DNA of 37,823 bases from Synechococcus sp. AG-679-B05 (lineage in GTDB: Bacteria; Cyanobacteriota; Cyanobacteriia; PCC-6307; Cyanobiaceae). The notes below the pieces were generated by a model, which was not told where the DNA came from, did no database searches, and worked only from the letters and a program-made list of their open reading frames with translations. The stretch is taken from the NCBI GenBank assembly GCA_003210795.1, contig QCUJ01000015.1, forward strand, positions 1 through 37,823, written 5' to 3'. Position numbers and translations under genes: made by a program. Of the stretch, positions 19,502-27,636 are shown piece by piece; within the stretch, counting starts at the first letter, position 1, and each line of letters starts with the position of its first letter.

Positions 19502-20419
19502 CTACGACATCAGTGTCTGGAACAGTGGTTCGGCGAGAGAGATCAGGCTGGACACAACCGCCGGAGTGAAGAGATAGCTGTCGATTCGATCCAGGATTCC
19601 GCCGTGGCCAGGCAGGGCATCACCTGAATCCTTCAGCCCAGCATCCCGTTTCATCATGGATTCGGTCAGATCTCCCACCACCGCGATCAGGGCAACCACT
19701 GCACCAAGAAGCAGACCGGGCAGACCGCCAAAAGGCCATCCCATCACGGCACCGCAGATCAGTCCCATCAGCATCGAGCTGATGACACCGCCGATGGCGC
19801 CTTCAACCGTTTTGCCCGGAGAGATCGCTGAAAGTGGATGCCTGCCGAGGCGCTTCCCCACTCCCCAGGCGCCGATATCGCAGGCCACGATCATCAAACA
19901 AGTTGAGAAGGTGATGGCCAGTCCGCTGCTGCACAGCCAGGCGGTTCCGGGCGCAAGTTCGGGGGCCGAAAGATTGCGCAGGGCCAACCAGTGGCTGGGC
20001 AGAAATCCCAGATAGAACAAACCGAAGATGGAGGCCGCCACGTCGGCGATGGAACCGGTGACCGGCTGGAGAAGCAGCCAGGCGCAGACGGCTGCCCCGG
20101 ACAGCGGCAGGATCACCGCTGAAAGTTCCGCTGGCCAACCGGGCTGCACAGCTCCCCACTGCGTTGTGATCAGGAGCAATTGGCATGCCACCAGGGTTGT
20201 TTTGGTGGCAGGCCGCATTCCCTTGAACTGCGCCATCCGGAAGAACTCCAGCAGGCCCAGATGCACGATCACCCCCACGGCTGCGGTGAACCACCAGCCG
20301 CCAAGAATCACCACCAGGGCGCCAAATGCACCAACGGCAAGGCCACTGATCAAGCGCTTGCGTGGATTGTTGGCCCGGGGTGAGGAACCGGTTTTGGGAG
20401 TCAGAACCTCGCTGATCAC
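19502..20419 (-). CDS. cdsA: Phosphatidate cytidylyltransferase
   Basis: CdsA converts phosphatidic acid and CTP to CDP-diacylglycerol for phosphatidylglycerol synthesis. The 305-residue product is a multi-spanning membrane protein. The C-terminal signature is present: GDLTESMMKRDAGLKDSG followed by LPGHGGILDRIDS. Upstream come the CDIGAWGVGKRLGRHPL and ISPGKTVEGAIGG motifs. Phosphatidylglycerol is the only phospholipid in cyanobacterial membranes and is needed for photosystem function. The gene follows the decarboxylase-like gene by 41 bases on the same strand. Confidence 0.95.
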   Translation of the reverse strand: MISEVLTPKTGSSPRANNPRKRLISGLAVGAFGALVVILGGWWFTAAVGVIVHLGLLEFFRMAQFKGMRPATKTTLVACQLLLITTQWGAVQPGWPAELSAVILPLSGAAVCAWLLLQPVTGSIADVAASIFGLFYLGFLPSHWLALRNLSAPELAPGTAWLCSSGLAITFSTCLMIVACDIGAWGVGKRLGRHPLSAISPGKTVEGAIGGVISSMLMGLICGAVMGWPFGGLPGLLLGAVVALIAVVGDLTESMMKRDAGLKDSGDALPGHGGILDRIDSYLFTPAVVSSLISLAEPLFQTLMS

Positions 20420-20460
20420 GCTGGCTGGACCACCCCTGTTGAAAGGCTTATCAAGTCGAT

Positions 20461-21882
20461 TCAGGCTGTTTCGGGTTCAGCGGTTTGATCCACTACGTCC
20501 AGTATGTCTGGAATTCGATCACCCCAAAGACTTTGCTGTTTCAGCAACCAGTGCAGCCGAGCTGCATCGAGGCATTCGCCCGGCACCAGTAGCGGAATGC
20601 CCGGTGGATAGGGGCAGAGCAATTCAGCCGCCACCGTGTTCTCGGCTCGCCTCAGTTCACAGGACTGTCGTGGCGCCCGCCAGGCCCAGGCCAGGGGCTG
20701 CGCCGGTTGACCAACCAACGGCAGCGGTGGCGGTTCGAATGGGGGCTGGGGCTGTCGACCCGGGTGTGCGCTCAGCAAGGCCCGCCACATCCCTCGCAAG
20801 CGGGCGCGAATCCGCTGATGTTTGGCCAGACCAAGGCAGAACGTGAGCGTGGCGGGTTCAGGAAGTTCCGCCATAAGCCCCTCGTCCAGCAACCAGTCGT
20901 CGGCCTCCAAACCACTGATCCCAGCAGCACCGGTGTGGAGCACCAGCCGGAGTGGGTCCTGGGTGTCCAGCAGCGGTACTCCATCGTTCAACAAGCCACG
21001 CTTTAACAATCGCGCTTCCCCCAGCCGCCGTTGCAACCGCCGTCTCCCGGGGGTTGTTTGCCAGTCGTTCAGGCTTGCTTCGCAGGATGCCAGCAGCAGG
21101 GCACTGGGGCTTGTGGTTTGCAGCCAGCCGATGCTGCGTTCAATCGCATCCGGATCAACACGGTTCCCCTGCAACCAGAGCACAGCGGTCTGAACCAGAC
21201 CGCTTGCGGATTTCTGCAGGGAGTGCACCACCAGATCAGCCCCGCTCTGGACTGCACTGGGAGGTAGGTCGGGATCGATGGTTGTGGCGAAATGGCTGCC
21301 ATGGGCTTCATCCACAAGCACCGGCCATCCCCGCTGTTGCAGGCGATCGATCAGGGGCGCCGGATCGGTGGCGTAACCCTGATAGGTGGGGTGCACCAGA
21401 ACCGCTGCACCGATGCTGGGATGTTGATCAGGGAGTGCATGCAGGACGCGATCGAGCCAGGCTCCATCAGCCGGTAGGGGTTGGCCACGGTCGTTCAGAA
21501 ATGGCAGATCGAACAGCAGCGGGGTGAGCTGCCCCAGCAGGCAGGCCTGAATCAGACTGCGGTGAACGTTTCGCGGCATCAGTACGGCCTGCCCCGGTCG
21601 GCACAATCCGAGCAGTGCTGCCTGCAGCAGCCCGGTGGCTCCATTCACCCCGTACCAGCAATGGTCGACCCCCATGGCATCCGCAGCCTGCCTCTGGCTG
21701 ATGGCAACGGCCCCCTCTGGCTCAAGGGGACCGCCGATGGAAGGCAGTTCCGGCAGGTCCCAAACCCCTGCTCGTCGACGCAGCAGACGACGGAGTGAAT
21801 CGGGGAGAGCCTTGCCGCGTCCGTGGGCCGGCAGGAAAAGGTTCCGACCGACCGGACGGTGCAGCAACCGCAGCAGAACCAT
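20461..21882 (-). CDS. Orn/Lys/Arg decarboxylase-like PLP enzyme
   Basis: The 473-residue product is a fold-type I PLP enzyme of the ornithine/lysine/arginine decarboxylase class, shorter than the large inducible decarboxylases. The PLP lysine K224 is in VVHSLQKSASGL, with D191 and H194 in LVDEAHGSH. The N-terminal FLPAHGRG and GVNGATGL motifs bind the cofactor. Substrate choice (arginine, lysine or ornithine) is not readable from sequence. The gene is divergent from the ABC1 kinase gene, with 49 bases between starts. Confidence 0.85.
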   Translation of the reverse strand: MVLLRLLHRPVGRNLFLPAHGRGKALPDSLRRLLRRRAGVWDLPELPSIGGPLEPEGAVAISQRQAADAMGVDHCWYGVNGATGLLQAALLGLCRPGQAVLMPRNVHRSLIQACLLGQLTPLLFDLPFLNDRGQPLPADGAWLDRVLHALPDQHPSIGAAVLVHPTYQGYATDPAPLIDRLQQRGWPVLVDEAHGSHFATTIDPDLPPSAVQSGADLVVHSLQKSASGLVQTAVLWLQGNRVDPDAIERSIGWLQTTSPSALLLASCEASLNDWQTTPGRRRLQRRLGEARLLKRGLLNDGVPLLDTQDPLRLVLHTGAAGISGLEADDWLLDEGLMAELPEPATLTFCLGLAKHQRIRARLRGMWRALLSAHPGRQPQPPFEPPPLPLVGQPAQPLAWAWRAPRQSCELRRAENTVAAELLCPYPPGIPLLVPGECLDAARLHWLLKQQSLWGDRIPDILDVVDQTAEPETA

Positions 21883-21931
21883 TAATTCCGGGGGATCTTA
21901 TTAAAGTCTGCTCCTGATCAGGGCAGTCTTG

Positions 21932-23581
21932 ATGCAATACAACTCCGGGCGTGACTTTCGCTGGTTGCTGCTGCGGCCCTGGGTGTTCATTCCAAGGTTG
22001 CTTCAGGTCCTGTGGACGTTGGGCGGTCTTGTGCTGGTGCTGCTGTTGCGGGGCGGCAGCAAGAGTTCTCAAGTTCAGCTGAAGTTGGCGAAAGGCATTC
22101 TCAACACCCTCACTGGCCTCGGCCCCTGCTTCATCAAGGTGGGGCAAGCGCTCTCCACCCGCCCCGACCTGGTGAGACGGGACTGGCTTGATGAGCTCAC
22201 CCGCCTGCAGGACGATCTGCCCTCATTCCCGCATGCGTTGGCTCTGGAGCGCATTGAGCAGGAACTCGGTGCTCCGGCCCACGAGCTGTTTGCTGAGTTT
22301 CCCTCGGAACCGATTGCCGCAGCAAGCCTTGGCCAGGTTTACAAGGCCAGGCTCGAGGGACAAGCCTGGGTGGCGGTGAAGGTGCAACGTCCCAACCTCA
22401 CTTTCATCCTGCGTCGTGATCTGGTGCTGATCCGCATGCTTGGCGTGTTGACGGCGCCTTTGCTGCCTCTGAACCTGGGGTTTGGTCTGGGCGAAATCAT
22501 CGACGAGTTCGGCCGTAGCCTGTTCGAGGAGATCGATTACGAACAGGAGGCGGACAACGCCGAACGATTTGCAGCTCTCTTCGCTGAAAACGAGGCGGTT
22601 TATGTGCCGCGGGTGGAGAGGATGCTCAGCTCCCAAAGGGTTCTCACCACCACCTGGATCGATGGCGCCAAGATGCGCGACAGCGCCGAACTTCAGGCCC
22701 TGCAGCTTGATCCTGCAGCGTTGATTCGCACCGGTGTGATCTGCGGGCTGCAGCAGTTGCTTGAGTTCGGCTACTTCCATGCCGACCCCCATCCTGGAAA
22801 CCTGTTTGCCCTGTCGGGCCGTACAGGCGATCTGGGCCATGTCGGTTATGTCGACTTCGGCATGATGGATTCGATCAGCGACAGCGACCGGCTCACCCTG
22901 ACCGGCGCCGTGGTGCATTTGATCAATGGGGATTTCCCCTCTCTGGCAGCGGACTTCCAGGACCTCGGTTTTCTCAGCCCGACGGCTGATCTGGCCCCGA
23001 TCATCCCCGCGCTGGAAGAAGTGCTGGGGGGCAGCCTCGGCGATTCGGTGGGCTCGTTCAACTTCAAGGCGATCACCGATCGCTTCTCTGAGTTGATGTT
23101 CGACTATCCCTTCCGTGTGCCTGCCCGTTTTGCGCTGATCATCCGCGCGGTCGTGAGCCAGGAGGGCCTTGCTTTGCGACTGGATCCCCAGTTCCGGATT
23201 ATTGCTGTTGCCTACCCCTACGTCGCACGGCGTCTCCTGGCTGGCGACACCAGTGAAATGCGCGACAAATTGTTGGAGGTGATCTTCGACACCGATGGTC
23301 GTCTTCGGTTGGACAGGCTGGAAAACCTGCTGGCCGTGGTTGGCCAGGACGCCCCTGCACCAGGCCGCGAACTGCTTCCAGTTGCCGGGGCCGGCCTGCG
23401 GCTTTTGTTGAGCCGCAACGGTGCAGATTTACGCAAGCGTCTCCTGCTCACGCTGATCCGAGACGATCGGCTGCACACCGATGACGTCCGCGCCCTGCTG
23501 GGACTGCTTGGCCGCACCTTCGGCCCTCGGCGTATCGCTGGTGGCCTCCTGCAACAGCTCAATCCGCTGGCGGCAGCCTGA
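21932..23581 (+). CDS. ABC1/AarF (UbiB) family atypical kinase
   Basis: This is a 549-residue ABC1/UbiB-family protein. The start is the ATG at 21932; an in-frame TTG lies one codon before. The UbiB-specific KxGQ helix is present (CFIKVGQALSTRPDLV), with the Ala-rich loop (AAASLGQVY), the VAVKVQRP lysine, the ExD-type segment (DYEQEADNAERF), FHADPHPGN and the metal-binding DFGMMDS. Members support quinone biosynthesis and membrane lipid handling, and in photosynthetic organisms plastoquinone and tocopherol metabolism. The C-terminus after about residue 430 is variable. Only 49 bases separate it from the divergent decarboxylase gene. Confidence 0.92.
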   Translation: MQYNSGRDFRWLLLRPWVFIPRLLQVLWTLGGLVLVLLLRGGSKSSQVQLKLAKGILNTLTGLGPCFIKVGQALSTRPDLVRRDWLDELTRLQDDLPSFPHALALERIEQELGAPAHELFAEFPSEPIAAASLGQVYKARLEGQAWVAVKVQRPNLTFILRRDLVLIRMLGVLTAPLLPLNLGFGLGEIIDEFGRSLFEEIDYEQEADNAERFAALFAENEAVYVPRVERMLSSQRVLTTTWIDGAKMRDSAELQALQLDPAALIRTGVICGLQQLLEFGYFHADPHPGNLFALSGRTGDLGHVGYVDFGMMDSISDSDRLTLTGAVVHLINGDFPSLAADFQDLGFLSPTADLAPIIPALEEVLGGSLGDSVGSFNFKAITDRFSELMFDYPFRVPARFALIIRAVVSQEGLALRLDPQFRIIAVAYPYVARRLLAGDTSEMRDKLLEVIFDTDGRLRLDRLENLLAVVGQDAPAPGRELLPVAGAGLRLLLSRNGADLRKRLLLTLIRDDRLHTDDVRALLGLLGRTFGPRRIAGGLLQQLNPLAAA

Positions 23582-23626
23582 CCGAATCCGGTTAGGGTAT
23601 CAGCTCATAAAAATTGCCCATCCCTG

Positions 23627-24046
23627 ATGCCTGAGGAGATCACCGCCGAACAGCTGGAGATGCTCCTCCAGATGGCTGTGATTCAACAGCCGCCATACCT
23701 TCTGGCCGGTGTGGGTTTTGGTATTGCCGTTCTCTGCGGTCTCACCTTCGGCCGTCAGGTGCAGAACAAACTGGATGGATGGAAAGAGGACAGGATTCCG
23801 CTATTGCCTCTTGGTACCGCTGAGATCACGCTCAGTTATTCAGGCACGTTGATCGGCATCACCTTGTTCATCGGTTGTTGTCTGCAGATCTTCGGTTTTG
23901 CGGCAGGTGCGGCTCTGTTGGTTGCTTTGCTGCTTTCGTTGCTGACAGGCGGTGCCCTTTTCGCTCAACTTGAACGGTTGATGCGGCAGGTTGAAAGCGG
24001 CAATTTCAAGGCGGTTGATTTCGATAATTTTGATGAGTTCTTCTGA
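23627..24046 (+). CDS. Conserved-looking small membrane protein
   Basis: The protein has 139 residues and probably three membrane helices (about 24-42, 70-90 and 91-110). The ends are soluble: an acidic N-terminus (MPEEITAEQLEMLLQMA) and an acidic C-terminus (FKAVDFDNFDEFF). The family is not recognised. It lies 45 bases after the ABC1 kinase and 79 bases before the response regulator, all on plus, so it may be co-transcribed with the kinase. Function unknown. Confidence 0.65.
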   Translation: MPEEITAEQLEMLLQMAVIQQPPYLLAGVGFGIAVLCGLTFGRQVQNKLDGWKEDRIPLLPLGTAEITLSYSGTLIGITLFIGCCLQIFGFAAGAALLVALLLSLLTGGALFAQLERLMRQVESGNFKAVDFDNFDEFF

Positions 24047-24125
24047 ATAAAAGTTTGAGTTCTGCATTCAGCTGCAGGCCCTGTCCTTACAACTGGGTCA
24101 AGCGAGTACTCAGCTCTGGTCATTC

Positions 24126-24833
24126 ATGCTCAGTACCGTTGCAACAACCACTGTTCTGGTGGTCGAAGACGACCAGAGCATCCGAGAGACCGTGGCCGAG
24201 GTGTTGGAGTCAGAGGGTTTCAAGGTTTTGTCCTGCACCAATGGTGCGGATGCCTTGGATCAGATCACCAACAAGGCATCCGCACCCATCGATCTGCTAG
24301 TGCTGGATCTGATGCTGCCCGGTGTGGGTGGGCTCGATCTCTGCCGTGAGTTGCGTCGCGCGGGCAACCCCACGCCGATTCTCGTGATCAGCGCCCGCGA
24401 CAGTGAAACCGACCGCGTGCTCGGTCTTGAGGTTGGGGCCGATGACTATCTGGTTAAGCCCTTCGGCTTGCCGGAGTTTGTGGCGCGCTGCCGGGCCCTG
24501 CTGCGCCGTGCCCAGCAGGTTTCCACTCTGCCTCAGCAGATTTACAGCCACGCCAACCTGTGCCTGTACGTCAATGAACGCCGTGTCACCAGTGACGACC
24601 GCGATCTGAATTTGTCTCCCAAGGAGTACAAACTCCTTGAATTGTTCATCCAGAACCCACGACAGGTTTGGAGTCGTGATCAATTGCTCGAGAAGGTCTG
24701 GGGGCACGATTTTGTTGGTGAAACCAAAACCGTGGATGTCCATATCCGTTGGTTGCGGGAAAAAGTTGAAGTGGAACCTTCCTCCCCGCAGCTGATCAGC
24801 ACGGTGCGTGGATTCGGCTATCGGTTCGGATAA
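24126..24833 (+). CDS. phoB: OmpR/PhoB-family response regulator, SphR-like
   Basis: The 235-residue regulator has a receiver domain with acidic pocket residues VVEDDQ, phospho-acceptor D61 (LLVLDLMLPG) and K111 (DDYLVKPFG). A winged-helix DNA-binding domain follows (LSPKEYKLLELF, VWSRDQLLEKVWG, then TVDVHIRWLREK and ISTVRGFGYRFG). The next gene, 9 bases on, is a sensor kinase with a SphS-like layout, so this pair is most likely the phosphate-starvation system PhoB/PhoR (SphR/SphS). I did not find a clear Pho box in the 79 bases upstream. A different OmpR-type pair cannot be excluded. Confidence 0.85.
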   Translation: MLSTVATTTVLVVEDDQSIRETVAEVLESEGFKVLSCTNGADALDQITNKASAPIDLLVLDLMLPGVGGLDLCRELRRAGNPTPILVISARDSETDRVLGLEVGADDYLVKPFGLPEFVARCRALLRRAQQVSTLPQQIYSHANLCLYVNERRVTSDDRDLNLSPKEYKLLELFIQNPRQVWSRDQLLEKVWGHDFVGETKTVDVHIRWLREKVEVEPSSPQLISTVRGFGYRFG

Positions 24834-24842
24834 ATCATCGCT

Positions 24843-25991
24843 GTGCTTTTCCCTCTGCTTCTGGGATTTGCCGCAGGGGTTGCGGCCGTGGTGTTGCTGA
24901 ATCGCTACCGCAGCAGACGGATCCGCAAGTCAGAGAACGCAGCCGGTGCTGGCCTGGCTTCAGGCGTTCTGAATGCCCCCCAGCTGCTGGCCTGGATCGA
25001 TGCTGCGAATCAGGGCTGGCTGGTGTTAGGTCCGGAGCTCAAGATCGCTTACATCAATGCCCAGGCTGAGCGCTTTCTGCGGATCTCGCGCAATGTGCTG
25101 GTGCGGGGCATGCCGCTGCACGATGTGCTGTCGATTGCTCAGTTGGATGAAGCCATCATCAGCACCCGCCACCTCCAGCGGCCGCATCGCAGCGAGTGGG
25201 ATCTTCGGGGTGAGCCCTTGGAAGCCTTTGTTCTTCCAGGGTCCGATGAATGGTTGTTGGTGCTGATTCAAAGCCGTCAGTCGCTCGAGGCGCAGCAGCA
25301 GCAGCAGGAGCGTTGGGTCAGCGATGTGGCCCATGAGCTCAAAACTCCGCTGACCGCGTTGATGTTGGTGGGAGATCGCCTCGAGCTGGCGGTGCCCTCC
25401 AAAGACGTTGTGTTGGTGGAGCGTCTGCAAAGGGAGCTGCAGCGGCTCAAGTTGATGGTGGACGATCTGTTGGAGCTTTCTCGACTTGAGAACCGTCTTC
25501 CCCAGGACGACAGCGGTTACGTTCCGATCAATCTGGAGGAGTTGGTCGACAGCGCCTGGAGCAGCATTCGCCCCCTTGCGGAACAGCGCTCCATCAGGCT
25601 TTACCTTGATCGCTGTGATGAAGGTCGGATGCTGGGGGACCAGCAGCGGTTGCACCGGGCGGTCCTCAATCTGCTGGACAATGCCCTTCGCTATTCCCCC
25701 AACGACAACAGCGTCGACGTCAAGATCCTCTCCAGTGGTGCCTGGTGGATTGTCAGCATTCGGGACCATGGATCGGGTCTCAGTGAATCCGATCTGAAGG
25801 GGATGTTTCAGCGGTTCTATCGGGGCGATCCATCCCGGGCGCGATCAGCTCGCAGCGGCAGCGGTCTCGGACTCTCCATCGTTCAGCAGATCGCCGTGAA
25901 TCACGGCGGACGCGTTGAGGCGCGAAACCATCCCGATGGCGGTGCCTGCATGGAACTGCTGTTGCCGAAAGAGCTTTCCGTCGGTGCATGA
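24843..25991 (+). CDS. phoR: PAS-containing sensor histidine kinase, SphS/PhoR-like
   Basis: The 382-residue kinase starts at a GTG 9 bases after the regulator stop. A single N-terminal membrane helix (3-20) is followed by a PAS-like domain (about 45-145), with no periplasmic sensor domain, as in SphS. The dimerisation helix carries H164 (SDVAHELKTPLT). The ATP-binding domain has the N box (LLDNALRYS), the G1 box (DHGSGLS) and the G2 box (GSGLGLSIV). Five consecutive glutamines precede the H box. The next gene begins inside its stop codon. The phosphate role is inferred from architecture and pairing. Confidence 0.85.
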   Translation: MLFPLLLGFAAGVAAVVLLNRYRSRRIRKSENAAGAGLASGVLNAPQLLAWIDAANQGWLVLGPELKIAYINAQAERFLRISRNVLVRGMPLHDVLSIAQLDEAIISTRHLQRPHRSEWDLRGEPLEAFVLPGSDEWLLVLIQSRQSLEAQQQQQERWVSDVAHELKTPLTALMLVGDRLELAVPSKDVVLVERLQRELQRLKLMVDDLLELSRLENRLPQDDSGYVPINLEELVDSAWSSIRPLAEQRSIRLYLDRCDEGRMLGDQQRLHRAVLNLLDNALRYSPNDNSVDVKILSSGAWWIVSIRDHGSGLSESDLKGMFQRFYRGDPSRARSARSGSGLGLSIVQQIAVNHGGRVEARNHPDGGACMELLLPKELSVGA

Positions 25992-26728
25992 CTCGCCAGC
26001 GCCTGCAGAAGCTCATGGCAGCAGCGGGTCTCTGCTCCCGTCGCAAGGCCGAAACCTGGCTGCAGGCCGGGCGTGTCCGCGTTGACGGTCAAATCGCCCA
26101 CCTCGGTGATCAGGCCGATCCCGATCAGCAACTGATCGTTGTGGATGGCCGCCGTCTGGAGCTTCGAAGGGATCCCCGGGTGCTGTTGGTCAACAAACCG
26201 GTTGGGGTGATCAGCACCTGCCATGACCCTCGTGGCCGACGCACTGTGCTGGATTTGCTGCCTCCAGATCTGCGTCGGGGGCTGCATCCGGTGGGCCGAC
26301 TCGATGCCGATAGCCGGGGGGCTCTGCTGCTGACAGATCACGGGGACCTGACGCTTCAGCTCACCCATCCCCGCTACGACCACACCAAGACCTACCGGGT
26401 CTGGATCGAGGGTGTGCCAGCAACTGACACCCTCGATCGATGGCGACAGGGCCTTGTGCTCGATGGCAGTCGTACGCGGCCGGCGGACATTCAACTTCTG
26501 CAGCGCCGGCCCCAGCGCTGCTTGCTGGAGGTGGTTCTGATGGAGGGGCGTAATCGTCAGATCAGACGTGTGGCTGCCCATCTGGGACATCCCGTGATCG
26601 ATCTGCAACGGGTGGCCATCGCTCACCTGCGGTTGGCACCCCTAGAGGAGGGTCGCTGGCGCTGGCTGAACAGGGGAGAATGGAAGCCTCTTGTGTCTGG
26701 AGAGCAAGGATCAGACCGATGCGACTGA
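25988..26728 (+). CDS. RsuA/RluB-family rRNA pseudouridine synthase
   Basis: The 246-residue enzyme isomerises a uridine in ribosomal RNA. It has an N-terminal S4 RNA-binding domain (RLQKLMAAAGLCSRRKAE, then VRVDGQ) and a catalytic domain with D106 in the GRLDADSRG motif, followed by LLLTDHGDL and GRNRQIRRV. Length and layout fit RluB/RsuA-type enzymes; small- or large-subunit target cannot be told. The ATG overlaps the kinase stop (ATGA) and the 3' end overlaps the RodZ-like start by 10 bases. Confidence 0.9.
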   Translation: MTRQRLQKLMAAAGLCSRRKAETWLQAGRVRVDGQIAHLGDQADPDQQLIVVDGRRLELRRDPRVLLVNKPVGVISTCHDPRGRRTVLDLLPPDLRRGLHPVGRLDADSRGALLLTDHGDLTLQLTHPRYDHTKTYRVWIEGVPATDTLDRWRQGLVLDGSRTRPADIQLLQRRPQRCLLEVVLMEGRNRQIRRVAAHLGHPVIDLQRVAIAHLRLAPLEEGRWRWLNRGEWKPLVSGEQGSDRCD

Positions 26729-27636
26729 GCTTTCTGCTCCCTTGGCGCCGCTCCCGTCCGCTGGTGGAGCCGATCGATACGGAGCAGCAACGCCGTGAAA
26801 CGCTTCGGGAGATCGGCTCTGCTCTGCAGTCCAGGCGTGAAGCGGAAGGGTTGACCATGCGCCAGCTGGCGAGTGAGACCCGGATCACCACACCTGTGAT
26901 CGAAGCCCTCGAGCGAGGTTGGGCTGATCGATTGCCCGAGCGCGCCTATCTCGCATCGATGCTGCCGCAGCTGGAACAGCGGCTGGCTTTACCCAAGGGC
27001 ACCTTGGATGCAGTGCTGCCGCCAGCCTCAGTTCGTCTCCGCACCAACGGTCGAGGTCTCGGTCGATTCACGCTTGGCAGCATCGACGTTTTCACCACCT
27101 GGCAGGGCGGTGTTGTTTATGGATTGATCATGGTGCTGGGACTGTTGCTGCTCAATCGGCAGCAGCACGAACTGGCCGCTCGGAACAGTCTCACGTTCGA
27201 GCCCGTGCCAGCCGATCTGAACAGCATTCAGCAGGCGGACACACTTCGGCTCCCCGATCCGAAGATCATGGCGTTGCGCCCGCTTCAACAGGCTCTCGAG
27301 CGGCAGCCACAGGATTGGCTTCGCGATGTAGCCATGGTCCACCCCACAAGCACCGGTGTTCTCACGGTGGAGCTGACGGAGCCACGACAGTTGCGACTCC
27401 ACAGCGGGGGTGGCGATCGCCTGAACCTTGCTGCGACGGCTGGAACTCTCACCCTCCGCCTGGCGTTGCCGGTGCAACTCAAGATTGAACCCAATCCGCT
27501 CGATGCCGATCGGGTTGTCTGGAACGGTGAGTTGTTGAACCCAAAAACAGATGTCGCTGGTCTCTATCGCGTTGAACTGAGCAGCGCGGAAGCACCGTCC
27601 CTCGAGCGCCCCCAGATTGAACCCCTTTCCCCATAA
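26719..27636 (+). CDS. RodZ-like helix-turn-helix membrane protein
   Basis: The ATG at 26719 gives 305 residues; an upstream start at 26680 lies in the pseudouridine synthase gene. A cytoplasmic helix-turn-helix domain (LREIGSALQSRREAEGLTMR, ETRITTPVIEALERG) is followed by a membrane helix (GGVVYGLIMVLGLLLL) and a periplasmic part with beta strands (TGVLTVELTEPRQLRL). This is the RodZ layout; RodZ links MreB filaments to cell-wall synthesis and rod shape. The central linker is less typical, so the call is by architecture. The last 73 bases overlap the convergent malQ gene. Confidence 0.75.
   Translation: MRLSFLLPWRRSRPLVEPIDTEQQRRETLREIGSALQSRREAEGLTMRQLASETRITTPVIEALERGWADRLPERAYLASMLPQLEQRLALPKGTLDAVLPPASVRLRTNGRGLGRFTLGSIDVFTTWQGGVVYGLIMVLGLLLLNRQQHELAARNSLTFEPVPADLNSIQQADTLRLPDPKIMALRPLQQALERQPQDWLRDVAMVHPTSTGVLTVELTEPRQLRLHSGGGDRLNLAATAGTLTLRLALPVQLKIEPNPLDADRVVWNGELLNPKTDVAGLYRVELSSAEAPSLERPQIEPLSP

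Noticed and set aside
24047-24125. Possible Pho box upstream of the PhoB-like gene (CTTACAAC near 24086)
   Set aside because: Only one weak repeat unit is seen; a Pho box needs at least two or three spaced copies.
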